Part shown: in pieces, positions 46,393-57,975 of the stretch | Layout: each line of letters opens with the position of its first letter | How positions within the stretch are numbered: position 1 is the stretch's first letter | Source of the DNA: Actinomyces bovis | GTDB lineage: Bacteria; Actinomycetota; Actinomycetes; Actinomycetales; Actinomycetaceae | Assembly: GCF_900444995.1 (NCBI RefSeq) | Contig: NZ_UAPQ01000008.1 | Span: forward strand, 212,173 to 276,172 | Direction of reading: 5' to 3' | DNA: 64,000 bases | Notes under the pieces: model-generated | Told to the model about the DNA's origin: nothing | Databases searched by the model: none | What the model saw: the letters and a program-made list of their open reading frames with translations, nothing else | Program-made: the position numbers and the translations under genes

Positions 46393-47597
46393 GCGTCACC
46401 GCTGCCAAAGGCTTTCGGGCCTCTGGTATCAGCTCAGGCCTTAAGGCCTCCGGTAAGCACGACCTTGCCCTAGTGGTCAACGACGGCCCCCTAGATGTAG
46501 CCGTAGGAGTCTTCACCACCAACCGCGTGGTAGCGGCTCCTGTCACCTGGTCACGCCACGTCCTAGATGGCACCCAAGGCCAGGCGCATACTGCTCGTGC
46601 CGTGGTGCTGAACTCAGGCTCCGCCAACGCCTGCACCGGCGCACAAGGGGCGGCTGATTCTCGGGCCACCGCTGAGCACCTGGCGCAGATCCTCAGTCAG
46701 GGTGGGCAGGCCGTCGCTGCCCACGAGGTGCTGGTTTGCTCCACCGGCGTGATCGGCACCCTCATAAATATGCCCGTTTTGCTTAAAGGCTTGCAGACAG
46801 CGACCCAGGAACTAGCCACCGGTCCCCAGGCCGGAACCGACGCCGCAACTGCCATCATGACCACGGATAAGGTCTCCAAGGAGGATGCTCTGGAGCTTTC
46901 TTCTGCGCAAGGCAACTGGACTGTAGGTGGCATGGTCAAAGGTGTGGGCATGCTCGCCCCGGGTATGGCCACTGTGCTTTGCGTACTGACCACCGACGCC
47001 GTCGTTACTGCTGAGCAAGCCCAGCAGGCCCTGAGCCAGGCCAATGCGCGCAGCCTCAACCGCATCAACTCCGATGGCTGCATGTCCACGAATGACACTG
47101 TCCTGCTGCTCGCCTCCGGTGCTTCAGGCGTGAGACCTAGCCAGGAGGAGCTAGAGGAGGCCGTCGCCAATGTGCTTGGGCGCCTAGGGCGGCGCCTAGT
47201 GGCCGACGCCGAAGGCGCTACCCACGACATCGCCATCACTGTCACCGGCGCCGTCAGTGAGGAAGCCGCCGAAGCTGCCGCCCGCACTGTCTCAGCTTCC
47301 AACCTCCTCAAATGTGCAGTGGCTGGCGAGGACCCCAACTGGGGACGCGTTCTGGCACAGCTCGGCACCGTGCCCGAGGCGGTCTGTCCCTTTGACCCAA
47401 ACCAGGTGGATGTGGCCATCAACGGCGTCACCATCTTCCGTCACGGCGGCGTGGGTGACGAGCGTTCCGGCGTGGATATGAGTCCGCGGGAGTGCCGCAT
47501 CGATATTGCTTTGCACGCCGGCGAAGGCGAAGCCACCGTCTGGACCAATGACCTCACCCACGGCTACGTCACCATCAACGCGGATTACACGACATGA
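46389..47597 (+). CDS. argJ: Glutamate N-acetyltransferase / amino-acid acetyltransferase
   Basis: ArgJ transfers acetyl from N-acetylornithine to glutamate (acetyl recycling). It self-cleaves at the Thr of [14 protein letters not shown], here T195, into alpha and beta chains. The oxyanion segment CSTGVIG and C-terminal VANEDPNWGR-like [15 protein letters not shown] are present, ending in the typical [15 protein letters not shown] 46,389 is chosen for the ATGA overlap with argC. 402 aa. No argA-like gene is visible, so it may also use acetyl-CoA. Confidence 0.95.
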   Translation: MSVTAAKGFRASGISSGLKASGKHDLALVVNDGPLDVAVGVFTTNRVVAAPVTWSRHVLDGTQGQAHTARAVVLNSGSANACTGAQGAADSRATAEHLAQILSQGGQAVAAHEVLVCSTGVIGTLINMPVLLKGLQTATQELATGPQAGTDAATAIMTTDKVSKEDALELSSAQGNWTVGGMVKGVGMLAPGMATVLCVLTTDAVVTAEQAQQALSQANARSLNRINSDGCMSTNDTVLLLASGASGVRPSQEELEEAVANVLGRLGRRLVADAEGATHDIAITVTGAVSEEAAEAAARTVSASNLLKCAVAGEDPNWGRVLAQLGTVPEAVCPFDPNQVDVAINGVTIFRHGGVGDERSGVDMSPRECRIDIALHAGEGEATVWTNDLTHGYVTINADYTT

Positions 47598-48526
47598 ATC
47601 ACCTGCCAAGCACCCTCACGGCCCCCCAGAAGGCCGCCGTACTGCTGGAGGCTATGCCATGGCTGCGTGCCTATAAGGGCGCAACCATCGTCATTAAGTA
47701 CGGCGGCAATGCCATGGTGGAGGAGTCTCTCAAACGCGCTTTCGCGCAGGACATCCTGTTCTTGCACCAGGTGGGCCTGCGGCCCGTTGTCGTCCACGGC
47801 GGTGGTCCGCAAATTAACGCCATGCTGCGGCGCCTAGATATCAATTCCGAGTTCCGTGGCGGGCTGCGTGTAACCACCCCGGAGGTCATGGATGTGGTGC
47901 GCATGGTGCTGACCGGCTCCGTCCAGCGGGAACTGGTCTCCTTGCTGAATGAGTCTGGCTCGGCCGCCGTCGGCATCTCGGGGGAAGACGGTGGCCTGCT
48001 GCGCGCCCGCCAGCGCCTGGCCGAGGTGGACGGCGAGAGCGTAGATGTCGGCCTGGTCGGCGACGTCGTGGAGGTGGACCCCCGCTCGGTTACCGAGCTT
48101 CTGGGACAGGGGCGCATCCCGGTCATCTCCTCCGTAGCTCCTCTGAAAACGGACAGCACCACAGTTCTGAACGTCAATGCGGACACGGCGGCGGCAGCTA
48201 TTGCTGTGGCCTTGCACGCTCAAAAGCTCATCATGCTCACTGACGTGGAGGGTCTGTACGCCAACTGGCCCGATCGCTCCTCCTTGATCTCGCGCATCGG
48301 TGTGGAGGCCCTAGCGGAACTGTTGCCCACCCTTGAATCCGGCATGATTCCAAAGATGGAGGCCTGTGTGCGGGCCGTGCGTGGGGGAGTTGGGCAGGCC
48401 CACGTGGTTGACGGCCGCCAAGCCCACTCCATGCTTTTGGAGATCGTCACGGACGACGGCGTCGGCACCGTGGTGCACCCTGAGCACACCGGCTGGTCGC
48501 AGGCCAAAGGAGGCGTTCAGTCTTGA
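47594..48526 (+). CDS. argB: Acetylglutamate kinase
   Basis: Phosphorylates N-acetylglutamate. Amino-acid kinase fold with VIKYGGNAM (ATP lysine), [10 protein letters not shown] and the C-terminal [18 protein letters not shown]. The N-terminal helix before VIKYGG is present, a feature of hexameric, arginine-inhibited forms, so feedback control is plausible. 310 aa. ATGA overlap with argJ. Confidence 0.96.
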   Translation: MNHLPSTLTAPQKAAVLLEAMPWLRAYKGATIVIKYGGNAMVEESLKRAFAQDILFLHQVGLRPVVVHGGGPQINAMLRRLDINSEFRGGLRVTTPEVMDVVRMVLTGSVQRELVSLLNESGSAAVGISGEDGGLLRARQRLAEVDGESVDVGLVGDVVEVDPRSVTELLGQGRIPVISSVAPLKTDSTTVLNVNADTAAAAIAVALHAQKLIMLTDVEGLYANWPDRSSLISRIGVEALAELLPTLESGMIPKMEACVRAVRGGVGQAHVVDGRQAHSMLLEIVTDDGVGTVVHPEHTGWSQAKGGVQS

Positions 48527-49761
48527 ACACTGACACGCCAAATATGAGCGGTGAAGGCTGGTTGGCCCGCTACCAGCAGGCCGTAATGCAGAACTTTGGC
48601 ACCCCAGCGCGCGTGCTGGTGCGGGGCCACGGGGCTCAAGTCTGGGACGCTGACGGGCAGCAGTTCACAGATCTGTTGGCAGGCATTGCCGTCAACTGTT
48701 TGGGACATGCTCACCCGGCCGTAGTTAAGGCAGTCAGCGAGCAGGTCTCCAGCCTGGGGCATATCTCCAACCTTTTCACCAGCCCAGCCCAGGTGCGCCT
48801 AGCTGAAGAGCTCGCCGCTTTGACCTTCCCTCAGGCTCCGGCAGGCTCTAGCAAAGTCTTCCTGTGCAACTCCGGCACGGAGGCCAATGAGGCTGCTTTC
48901 AAAATCGCTCGCCGCCACGGCGGAGCAGCACGCCCCCGCATCCTGGCCCTTGCGGGCGCCTTCCATGGGCGCACTATGGGTGCGCTGGCGCTCACCTACA
49001 AGGCCGCCTACCGTGAACCTTTTGCGCCCTTGCCGGATGGCGTCGAGTTCTTGCCAGCGGGGGACGTAGAAGCCCTGCGCGCCGCCATGGGCAAGGACGT
49101 GGCAGCGTTGATCCTGGAGCCGATTCAGGGGGAGGCGGGGGTCCGTGAGCTTCCTGAGGGCTACCTGGAGGAAGCGCGGCGCCTGAGCTCCCAGGCCGGA
49201 GCCCTGCTAATCCTGGACGAGGTACAGACCGGCATGGGCCGCACCGGCACCTGGATGGCCCACCACCAACTTGCCCCGGGTGTGGTTCCCGATGTAGTCA
49301 CCCTAGCCAAGGGGCTCGGCGGAGGCATGCCCATCGGTGCCGTGGTGGCCCAAGATGAGGCGGCCCAGCTGCTCGGTGCGGGGCAGCATGGCACCACCTT
49401 TGGTGGCAACCCGGTCTGTGCCGCCGCAGCCCTGGCAGTCATTAACACCATTCGTGAGCAGGAATTGCTGGTGCGCGTAACTGAGCTGGGTCGCAGTTGG
49501 GCCGCTGAATTGGCGCAGGTGCCCGGGGTGGCCGAAGTCCGGGGGCGCGGCTTGCTGCTGGGCCTGGGCCTAGAGCCTGGGGCTGGGCCCGCGAGTCAAC
49601 TGGTGGCAGCCATGCTGCAGCGCGGCTTCATCATCAACGCCCCAGATGCCGCTACCTTGCGCCTGGCCCCGCCATTCATCCTGGCCGACTCCGAGGCGCA
49701 TAGCTTCACCACAGCTCTGCAGGCGGAGCTGGCCAACCAACACTCAGGAGTTAGCGCATGA
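48523..49761 (+). CDS. argD: Acetylornithine aminotransferase
   Basis: PLP class III aminotransferase. Motifs: [41 protein letters not shown] (PLP Asp) and [16 protein letters not shown] with the PLP lysine. TTG 48,523 overlaps the argB stop (TTGA) and has AAAGGAGG (48,506-48,513) nine bases upstream; ATG 48,544 is the alternative. 412 aa. Directly coupled to argR by ATGA; in many actinobacteria argF would stand here. Confidence 0.95.
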   Translation: MNTDTPNMSGEGWLARYQQAVMQNFGTPARVLVRGHGAQVWDADGQQFTDLLAGIAVNCLGHAHPAVVKAVSEQVSSLGHISNLFTSPAQVRLAEELAALTFPQAPAGSSKVFLCNSGTEANEAAFKIARRHGGAARPRILALAGAFHGRTMGALALTYKAAYREPFAPLPDGVEFLPAGDVEALRAAMGKDVAALILEPIQGEAGVRELPEGYLEEARRLSSQAGALLILDEVQTGMGRTGTWMAHHQLAPGVVPDVVTLAKGLGGGMPIGAVVAQDEAAQLLGAGQHGTTFGGNPVCAAAALAVINTIREQELLVRVTELGRSWAAELAQVPGVAEVRGRGLLLGLGLEPGAGPASQLVAAMLQRGFIINAPDAATLRLAPPFILADSEAHSFTTALQAELANQHSGVSA

Positions 49762-50324
49762 TTGCCAGCAGTACCAACGAGCATGAGGGTGGCGCGGCAG
49801 CCCCGGCCACCAAAGCCGCCCGGCATGCCCTCATTATTCAGGTGCTCGCCAAGGCTCGGATTCGCTCTCAGGCCGAGCTGCGTCAAGCCTTGGCAGAGCG
49901 GGGCATGTGCACTACCCAGGCAACGCTGTCACGCGACCTGGTGGAACTGCGCGCCACCAAGGTTCGCTCTGCCCGAGGTGGGCAGGTCTACGCGGTGCCT
50001 GAGGCCGGCGCCCCGGGCCAGCTAAAGTCCGCCGTCACGGGTGTTGACGATGAAGGCTCACTGGCCGAACACGTCACCTCCCGCCTAGCCCGCTGGTGCG
50101 CCGACCTGCTAGTGACTGCTGAGTGGGCCGGGAACCAGTTGATCCTGCGCACCCCCGCCGGCGCAGCCCAGCTGTTGGCCAGTGCCGTCGACGATGCCAT
50201 GCTCCCCGGGGTCCTTGGCTGCATTGCCGGGGATGACACCGTGCTGGTCATCACCCGTTCTGAGGACACTTCCGCTGAGGTGGCTGGACACCTCATCGCG
50301 CTGGCTGAGCCGGGCCGTCACTGA
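49758..50324 (+). CDS. argR: Arginine repressor
   Basis: Hexameric arginine-dependent repressor. The winged helix covers about residues 20-90 ([40 protein letters not shown]). The C-terminal oligomerisation/arginine-binding domain has [29 protein letters not shown] and [14 protein letters not shown], whose GD pair normally binds arginine. 188 aa because of a short N-terminal extension. Its place in the operon it should repress implies autoregulation through the candidate box at 45,243. Confidence 0.94.
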   Translation: MIASSTNEHEGGAAAPATKAARHALIIQVLAKARIRSQAELRQALAERGMCTTQATLSRDLVELRATKVRSARGGQVYAVPEAGAPGQLKSAVTGVDDEGSLAEHVTSRLARWCADLLVTAEWAGNQLILRTPAGAAQLLASAVDDAMLPGVLGCIAGDDTVLVITRSEDTSAEVAGHLIALAEPGRH

Positions 50325-50392
50325 CAGTCCGTGGCGGCGTGGATTCCCCTCCCCAGTTGCTTCCCTTCACCAAACCAAAGAAAAGAGAATCA

Positions 50393-51616
50393 ATGAGCGA
50401 GCACAAAGACCGCGTGGTCCTGGCCTATTCCGGTGGCTTGGACACCTCCGTAGCCATCGGTTGGATCGGTGAGCAGACCGGCCGCGAGGTGGTTACCGTG
50501 GCGGTAGACGTCGGCCAAGGCGGGGAGGACCTAGAGGTCATCCGCCAACGTGCTCTGGATTGTGGTGCCGTTGAGGCTTATGTAGCTGACGCGCGCGACG
50601 AGTTCGCGGAGGAGTACTGCATGCCAGCGCTCAAGGCCAACGCCCTATATGAGGGCTGCTACCCCCTGGTTTCCGCGCTCTCCCGGCCGGTGATTGCCAA
50701 GCACCTGGTTAAGGCTGCCCGCGAGTTTGGTGCCACCACTGTGGCCCACGGCTGCACCGGTAAGGGCAACGATCAGGTGCGCTTCGAGGTGGCCATCACC
50801 TCCATGGCTCCGGACATGGACTGCCTGTCCCCAGTGCGCGACTTGGCCCTGACGCGCGACGTCGCCATCGAATACGCGGAGAAGCACCAGCTGCCAATCG
50901 AGACCACCAAGCACAACCCCTTCTCGATCGACCAGAACGTCTGGGGGCGTGCAGTGGAGACAGGCTTCCTGGAGGACTTGTGGAACGCCCCCACCAAGGA
51001 CGTCTACACCTACACCGATGATCCCACCTACCCGCCCCTGCCTGACGAGCTGGTGGTGCACTTCGAGGCCGGTATCCCCACCGCTATCGACGGCAAATCA
51101 GTCACCCCACTGCAGGCCATTCAAGAGCTCAACCGCCGCGCAGGCGCCCAGGGGGTGGGCCGGATCGATATCGTGGAAGACCGCCTAGTGGGCATCAAGT
51201 CTCGCGAGATTTACGAGGCCCCCGGTGCGATAGCTCTGATCGAGGCGCACCAGGCCCTGGAGGCTGTTTGCTTGGAGCGCATGCAACTGCGCTACAAGCG
51301 CCAGATGGAGGCCGACTGGGCGAACCTGGTCTACGAGGCCCAGTGGTACTCCCCGCTGAAGAAGTCCATGGATGCCTTCATTGAAGACACGCAGCGCTTT
51401 GTCACCGGGGACATTCGCATGGTGCTGCATGGCGGACGCGCCACCGTCAATGGTCGCAAGACGGACAGCGGCCTTTACGACTTCAACCTGGCTACCTACG
51501 AGACTGGTGACACCTTCGACCAGTCTTCCTCGCGCGGCTTCATTGAGATTTATGGCCTGCAGTCCAAGCTTGCGGCAGCCCGTGAGCATCGCCTGGGTCT
51601 TTCCACCGGCTACTGA
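50393..51616 (+). CDS. argG: Argininosuccinate synthase
   Basis: Joins citrulline and aspartate using ATP. ATP loop [15 protein letters not shown] near the N-terminus, [16 protein letters not shown], and the C-terminal [18 protein letters not shown] region. ATG 50,393 gives the usual [15 protein letters not shown] start; the ribosome-binding site is A-rich (AAAGAAAAGAGA). 407 aa. 68 bases after argR, no ARG box seen in the gap. Confidence 0.96.
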   Translation: MSEHKDRVVLAYSGGLDTSVAIGWIGEQTGREVVTVAVDVGQGGEDLEVIRQRALDCGAVEAYVADARDEFAEEYCMPALKANALYEGCYPLVSALSRPVIAKHLVKAAREFGATTVAHGCTGKGNDQVRFEVAITSMAPDMDCLSPVRDLALTRDVAIEYAEKHQLPIETTKHNPFSIDQNVWGRAVETGFLEDLWNAPTKDVYTYTDDPTYPPLPDELVVHFEAGIPTAIDGKSVTPLQAIQELNRRAGAQGVGRIDIVEDRLVGIKSREIYEAPGAIALIEAHQALEAVCLERMQLRYKRQMEADWANLVYEAQWYSPLKKSMDAFIEDTQRFVTGDIRMVLHGGRATVNGRKTDSGLYDFNLATYETGDTFDQSSSRGFIEIYGLQSKLAAAREHRLGLSTGY

Positions 51617-51727
51617 GCTTCTGCTGGAGGACTGCAGCCCGAAGGGGATGTGCATAGCCAACTCGCGACGCCGTCGGCATCGCTTCTGGCTTATCCAGGC
51701 TAGTGCTGACGGCATCGCACCACCTTC

Positions 51728-51777
51728 CCTTGCGTGCCGCTTGCGTGTCCGCTGCATCTTGGTGCGGGCACGCAAGG
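51728..51777. repeat. 11-bp inverted repeat between argG and polymerase gene
   Basis: CCTTGCGTGCC (51,728-51,738) and GGCACGCAAGG (51,767-51,777) are perfect complements around a 28-base loop that contains a partial third copy, TTGCGTGTCC. It may be the argG terminator or an operator, ending 38 bases before the next promoter hexamer. Confidence 0.6.
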
Positions 51778-51815
51778 TCGCGGGATGACCACTCAGAGTG
51801 CTCAGGCTCCGGTGC

Positions 51816-51821
51816 TACGTT
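51816..51821 (+). promoter_or_regulatory. Candidate -10 element, leaderless polymerase gene
   Basis: TACGTT ends six bases before ATG 51,828. Confidence 0.45.
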
Positions 51822-51827
51822 GCGGCT

Positions 51828-53210
51828 ATGACTCAGCCCAGCAACCTCCGGCAGCTCCTGCTGCCTGAGACGCCACCGCGTCTCAAACTGATGCCCGCCG
51901 CAGGCACCTGGGCCTTCTTCCTGACCTTTGCTGGACAGTCCGTCCGCAACCTGGTGGGCTGGAAATCCTTTGGCCTCATCGCCGCAGTAAGCGGCCTGCT
52001 GCTGCTATGGGTCTTCATCCGTGAGGGACACTGCGTGAAGTGGCCCGCCCTGCCCACCACAATTGGCCTGTACGTGGTGCTGTGTGCCCTGAGCATCATC
52101 TGGTCTGCGTATCCAGCCGAGACCGCTCTGGCCTCAGCACTAATGATCGCTACTACCGCCGTCGGGGTGCTGCTTGCTTGCGGCCTATCTCTGCGGCAGA
52201 TGACTGATGCCCTGAGCCGGGCCCTCGAGGCCGCCTTGGTGCTCAGCATCCTGCTGGAACTCTACGTGGCCTTGGTGCTGCGTCATCCGCTGGCCCCCCT
52301 GTATATGCGCGGCTGGGAGGAGGTTCCCATCACCTACTACTGGGTCTACGGGGACATCCTCCGCGGCGGGCCGATCCAAGGAATCGTCGGCAACCGCAAC
52401 CCCCTAGCCTTCATTGCCCTGCTGACGCTGCTGTGCATAGCGGTCCGTTGGGCTGATCGGCGGGTCAAGCCCATCAGCATGGTGGTCTGGAGCGCCCTGT
52501 CACTGGTGGTTTTGGCCCTGACTAACTCCGCTACGGTCTGGGCGGCTGCGGCGGTCTGCGTGGCCGTGATGGGCTATCTGTGGCTTATGCGTCACGTGCC
52601 AGTGCGCTTCCGTAGCTGGGTAGTCACCGCCGCCGTGACTGTCATCGTTGGCTTGGCCGCTGCAGCGCTGGGTTGGTACACCCAGTTGATCGCCCTGCTA
52701 GGCCGCAGCGAATCCATGAGTGCACGCTGGGAGATTTGGAAAGCCGTGCTCTCCTTGTGGCAGGAGCACACCATTCTCGGATGGGGCTGGATCATGTACT
52801 GGATCCCCTGGATTCCGGTGTTCTCCACCATCCTGGTGCGTCCCGACGGCACCCCCACTATGAACGCACACAATGCCTATATCGAAGCCCTGTTCCAGAC
52901 CGGAGTGGTCGGTGGGGCGCTAATAGTCGTGATCGTCTGCGTGCTCGTTTACCGCTCATTCCGCCTGGCAGGGCGCCACTTGAACTCCGATGCTTCCGTA
53001 GTCCTGCCCGCCCTGTTGATGACCGCCCTGGTCATGCAATCTTTCACCGAGTCCCGGCTCCTGAGTGAGGGCAACTGGGTGGTGGTCTGCGCCCTGGGCA
53101 CCTGGCTAGGCCTGCATCGAATCGTGGAGGAGCGCCAGGGCTCCGAAGTGCCACTCACCGAATCGCAGCACCTCCGGGCGGAGCGACGCAGCTTCCGCAA
53201 CCCCGGATAG
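51828..53210 (+). CDS. O-antigen ligase/Wzy-type polysaccharide polymerase-like protein
   Basis: Polytopic membrane protein with about ten to twelve hydrophobic helices, 460 aa. A large outer loop (about residues 280-360) holds GRSESMSARWEIWKAVLSLWQEHTILGWGW and later NAHNAYIEALFQTGVVG. The pattern R-x5-W followed by a conserved HNAYIE segment is typical of the Wzy_C/O-antigen ligase family, which joins or polymerises lipid-linked glycans outside the membrane. In a Gram-positive, a role in capsule or cell-wall glycan synthesis is inferred. No glycosyltransferase genes flank it; it splits argG from argH. Confidence 0.8.
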   Translation: MTQPSNLRQLLLPETPPRLKLMPAAGTWAFFLTFAGQSVRNLVGWKSFGLIAAVSGLLLLWVFIREGHCVKWPALPTTIGLYVVLCALSIIWSAYPAETALASALMIATTAVGVLLACGLSLRQMTDALSRALEAALVLSILLELYVALVLRHPLAPLYMRGWEEVPITYYWVYGDILRGGPIQGIVGNRNPLAFIALLTLLCIAVRWADRRVKPISMVVWSALSLVVLALTNSATVWAAAAVCVAVMGYLWLMRHVPVRFRSWVVTAAVTVIVGLAAAALGWYTQLIALLGRSESMSARWEIWKAVLSLWQEHTILGWGWIMYWIPWIPVFSTILVRPDGTPTMNAHNAYIEALFQTGVVGGALIVVIVCVLVYRSFRLAGRHLNSDASVVLPALLMTALVMQSFTESRLLSEGNWVVVCALGTWLGLHRIVEERQGSEVPLTESQHLRAERRSFRNPG

Positions 53211-53255
53211 CTTTTCACCGCGATCCGCAGGCCTTCTAGGCTCCGACGCCGCTGA

Positions 53256-54905
<1,650 letters not shown>

Positions 54906-54918
54906 AACCGCTGCTGCC

Positions 54919-55557
54919 ATGTCAGGTATGCAAGAGCTGCTGCAGCTAGACCCCTTGGAGGTGTGTCCACGGCTCTTGGGGGCAGTGCTGCGAGTAGCCA
55001 GTGATGAAGGCGAGGTTGCGCTGCGGATCACCGAGGTGGAGGCATACCGCGGTGAGGATGACCCTGGTTCTCATGCCTACCGGGGGCGGACTAAACGCAA
55101 TGCCACGATGTTCGCGGCTGCTGGCGCCGTCTACGTCTATCTGACCTACGGGATGCACCACTGCGTCAACCTGGTCTGTGGTCCGGAGGGCCTGAGTAGG
55201 GCGGTGCTGCTGCGCGCTGGTGAGGTGGTTGAAGGTGTGGAGCTTGCCCGCCGTCGTCGCCCTGCCGCCCGTAAGGACGCGCAGTTGGCGAGTGGACCCG
55301 GACGCCTGTGCCAAGCGCTGGCGTTGGACCGTGCTGACGACGGCGCTGTGCTCGGCGCAGTCGGAGGCCGTCTGCGCTTGGCACTGCCGGAGGAACCGGT
55401 GCCAGCTGGTCGCATCCGCACCGGGCCCAGGACCGGTGTTTCTGGCCCGGGTGGGGAAGGAAGTGGCTTCCCTTGGCGCTTTTGGATCGACGGCGATCCC
55501 ACGGTCTCCCCGTACAAAGCTGCGGTTGCCAAGTCTAGGAAGCCGCGCCGCCAGTGA
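54919..55557 (+). CDS. 3-methyladenine DNA glycosylase (AAG/MPG family)
   Basis: Monofunctional glycosylase that removes alkylated purines. Family core: LRITEVEAYRGEDDPGSHAYRG (with catalytic Glu in EVEAY), RTKRNATMFAAAGAVYVYLTYGMHHCVN and ASGPGRLCQAL. 212 aa from ATG 54,919; ATG 54,889 (overlapping argH) and 54,928 are alternatives. The argH-mpg-tyrS neighbourhood is common in actinobacteria; here vapBC is inserted before tyrS. Confidence 0.9.
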   Translation: MSGMQELLQLDPLEVCPRLLGAVLRVASDEGEVALRITEVEAYRGEDDPGSHAYRGRTKRNATMFAAAGAVYVYLTYGMHHCVNLVCGPEGLSRAVLLRAGEVVEGVELARRRRPAARKDAQLASGPGRLCQALALDRADDGAVLGAVGGRLRLALPEEPVPAGRIRTGPRTGVSGPGGEGSGFPWRFWIDGDPTVSPYKAAVAKSRKPRRQ

Positions 55558-55717
55558 GTGATTCCGACCTTTGCTCGGAACCGCAACACTGGCGTGGCGT
55601 ACTGAATAGGGGGATGCGGCCAGGTACGGCGGCCAGGCCATCGAAGCGGGCCACCGCAAGGAGTGCTAAGCCCCGGACTCCAACGGCAATCATCCGCGCA
55701 ACGATGCGCCAGAGTGC

Positions 55718-55723
55718 TAGTTT
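55718..55723 (+). promoter_or_regulatory. Candidate -10 element, leaderless vapB
   Basis: TAGTTT ends six bases before ATG 55,730, supporting that start and suggesting the antitoxin frame is still transcribed. Confidence 0.45.
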
Positions 55724-55729
55724 TTACTT

Positions 55730-55984
55730 ATGTCTACCGCCTCTATCAGTCAGCGTGAGCTAAGGAAAGACTCCTCTGCTGTGCTGCGCCGCGTGGAGGA
55801 GGGTGAGGCCCTGCGCGTAACCCGTCAAGGTGTGCCAGTAGCGTTACTGATGCCTGTGGTTGAGGACGGTGGGCTGCGTTGAGCCAAGCCCGCCTTCCAT
55901 GCCTTGCGGCCGGTTTCGCTCCGGCGACGACGCGCGGACACGCCTAGCGAGATACTGCTTGCTGGCATCCGGGAGGAGCGATGA
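55730..55984 (+). pseudogene. vapB: VapB/Phd-type antitoxin frame with in-frame TGA
   Basis: The first 50 codons encode a clear Phd/YefM-type N-terminus (SISQRELRKDSSAVLRRVEE, then ALRVTRQGVPVALLMPV). A TGA at 55,880-55,882 interrupts the frame. The same frame continues for 33 more codons (AKPAFHALRPVSLRRRRADT then PSEILLAGIREER), which is the kind of C-terminal, toxin-binding tail expected, and ends in a TGA that overlaps the toxin start as ATGA. Either a degraded antitoxin, a base error (TGG would restore Trp), stop readthrough, or an antitoxin made as two pieces. The shorter product alone would be 50 aa (stop at 55,882). Confidence 0.75.
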
Positions 55985-56376
55985 GGTGGTACTTGGACAC
56001 CTCCGCGGCGCTCAAGCTCTTGCTAGACGAAGCTGAGTCAACCGCGCTGGTTGAGTTGGTGGCTCAACAGGCGCCGGAACTGGTTAGCTCGGTGTTGTTG
56101 GAGACTGAACTCCGACTGGCTGCCCGTCGCAGCGGCGTGTTGCGTCAGGCCGCGGTTACTAGTTTTCTTGAGGGGCTGCCGCTGTATGAGCTGCCGCGTT
56201 CTCTGTTCGTGGAGGCGGGCGTGCTCTGTGCGGAGGAGCTGCGGCTAGTTGATGCGATGCACGTGGTAGCGGCATTGCGTTGCGGTGCCGCCTGCCTGGT
56301 CACCTATGACCAGCGCTTGGCTACCGCCGCCCGAAGTCTAGGTCTGTCAGTGCTCACACCGGTGGCCCGCGCCTAG
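55981..56376 (+). CDS. vapC: VapC-type PIN-domain toxin
   Basis: Predicted Mg-dependent ribonuclease toxin, 131 aa. The PIN acidic residues are all present: D6 (YLDTSA), E43 (LLETEL), D91 (RLVDAMHVVAAL) and D110 (TYDQRL), so the toxin looks intact. GGAGGA lies seven bases before ATG 55,981, and ATGA overlaps the end of the antitoxin frame. An intact toxin beside an interrupted antitoxin is the oddity here. Confidence 0.88.
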   Translation: MRWYLDTSAALKLLLDEAESTALVELVAQQAPELVSSVLLETELRLAARRSGVLRQAAVTSFLEGLPLYELPRSLFVEAGVLCAEELRLVDAMHVVAALRCGAACLVTYDQRLATAARSLGLSVLTPVARA

Positions 56377-56428
56377 GTATCGCTGGACTAGCGCTGGGCC
56401 GGAGCCGACGTCGTGGCAGACTAACGGC

Positions 56429-56446
56429 GCCGGAGGCCACTCCGGC
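56429..56446 (+). terminator. Hairpin between vapC and tyrS
   Basis: GCCGGAG/CTCCGGC with loop GCCA, perfect over 7 bp, 50 bases after vapC. A GACGCCG triplet repeat follows (near 56,451-56,471). Confidence 0.5.
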
Positions 56447-56497
56447 CCCAGACGCCGGACGCCGGACGCCGGGAAGAGCAATGGAAGGCACAGGACC

Positions 56498-57760
56498 GTG
56501 ACCGACATCCTGGACGAGCTGCAGTGGCGAGGCCTAATCGCCCAGCACACCGACATCGACGCGCTGCGTAAGGCGCTCACCGAGGGGCAGGTCACCTTCT
56601 ATTGCGGCTTTGACCCCACCGCTCCCTCCCTCCACCACGGCCACCTGGTAGCCGTGAAGGTCATGCGCCACCTGCAGTTGGCCGGGCATCACCCCCTCGC
56701 GCTGGTTGGTGGTGCCACCGGTCTCATTGGTGACCCGCGCGCTAAAGGCGAGCGCACCCTCAACACCAAGGACGTCGTCGCTGGCTGGGCCAAAGGCTTG
56801 CAGGCTCAACTCGAGCACCTGCTGGACTTCGCTGGTGAGAATCCCGCGCGCATCGTGAACAACCTGGACTGGACCGCTCCTATGAGTGCGGTGGACTTCC
56901 TGCGTGACCTCGGCAAACACTTCCGGATGGGCACCATGCTCGCCAAAGACATTGTGGCGCGTCGCCTGGCCAGTGAGGAGGGTATCTCCTTTACCGAGTT
57001 CAGCTACCAGATCCTGCAGGCCAACGACTACCTGGAGCTCTTCCGGCGTTATGGCTGCACCCTGGAGGTGGGAGGCAACGATCAGTGGGGCAATCTGGTC
57101 GGCGGCATGGACCTGATCCACAAGGTAGAGGGCGCCTCGGTGCACGTCATGACCAACCCGCTGATCACCAAGGCCGATGGCACCAAATTCGGCAAGACCG
57201 AAGGCGGGGCGATCTGGCTGAACCCGGAGATGCTCAGCCCCTACGCCTTCTATCAGTTCTGGCTGCAGGTCGATGACGCCGATGTGGTGCGCTTCTTGAA
57301 GATCTTCACTTTCCTGGATCGAGCGGAGATTGAGCGGCTAGAGGCAGCCACCGCAGAGAATCCCAAGGTGCGTGAGGCACAGAAGGTGCTGGCTCGGGAG
57401 GTAACTACTTGGGTTCACGGTGTCGACGCCGTAGCCCAAGCCGAGTCAGCTACTCAGGCTCTATGGGGGCGTGGCGAGTTGTCGGAGCTTGACGCGCAGA
57501 CTCTGAGTGCCGCGACTGCTGACCTTCCCGCTGGCGAACTGGTGGTGGGGGAGTCCACCATCGTTGATCTGCTGGTTGCCACGGGCCTGGAAAAGGGGCG
57601 CAATGCGGCGCGCAAGACGGTCGCCGGTGGTGGGGCTTACCTGAATAACGTCAAAGTTGTTGATGAAGCTGCGCCGGTGACCGCTGAGCAGCTGCTGGCT
57701 GGGGGCGTGGTGCTGGTGCGCAAAGGACGTCGTAACCTCGCGGTGGCGCGCCAAGGCTGA
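56498..57760 (+). CDS. tyrS: Tyrosyl-tRNA synthetase
   Basis: Class I synthetase. The HIGH-type motif is HHGH at residues 46-49 (PSLHHGHL), the KMSKS-type motif is KFGKT at 230-234, and FSYQILQANDYLELFRRYGC plus GGNDQWGN shape the tyrosine site. A C-terminal S4 RNA-binding domain (GLEKGRNAARKTVAGGGAYLNN) completes it. 420 aa. GTG start with GGAAGG upstream. No T-box leader was found. Confidence 0.97.
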   Translation: MTDILDELQWRGLIAQHTDIDALRKALTEGQVTFYCGFDPTAPSLHHGHLVAVKVMRHLQLAGHHPLALVGGATGLIGDPRAKGERTLNTKDVVAGWAKGLQAQLEHLLDFAGENPARIVNNLDWTAPMSAVDFLRDLGKHFRMGTMLAKDIVARRLASEEGISFTEFSYQILQANDYLELFRRYGCTLEVGGNDQWGNLVGGMDLIHKVEGASVHVMTNPLITKADGTKFGKTEGGAIWLNPEMLSPYAFYQFWLQVDDADVVRFLKIFTFLDRAEIERLEAATAENPKVREAQKVLAREVTTWVHGVDAVAQAESATQALWGRGELSELDAQTLSAATADLPAGELVVGESTIVDLLVATGLEKGRNAARKTVAGGGAYLNNVKVVDEAAPVTAEQLLAGGVVLVRKGRRNLAVARQG

Positions 57761-57801
57761 GCCTTTGAGGGCCGTGCGAATTGGAGCGGTTTGAGGCGCT
57801 T

Positions 57802-57840
57802 ATGACGGTGGCGGGGCCTTGTGGGCACCGTCACCGTCAT
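57802..57840 (+). terminator. Terminator-like hairpin after tyrS
   Basis: ATGACGGTG (57,802-57,810) pairs perfectly with CACCGTCAT (57,832-57,840). No T-tract. Confidence 0.55.
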
Positions 57841-57975
57841 CTGGTTTGACCCCTGCTTAAGGCTCTGCGTATTGTTCCTCCCGGCCCGAAACGGAGCGGA
57901 GAGATCCAAAACCGTTCCGGGGTTGAGAACTCAAGAGAATCTAAACAGATGAGAGCGGGCTCACGAGCCCAGGAT

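Noticed and set aside
56451..56471. GACGCCG repeated three times before tyrS
   Set aside because: Too short and too close to general base composition to call a functional repeat.
56377..56497. T-box leader upstream of tyrS (also sought upstream of pheS)
   Set aside because: No T-box consensus sequence or specifier stem could be found in either gap.
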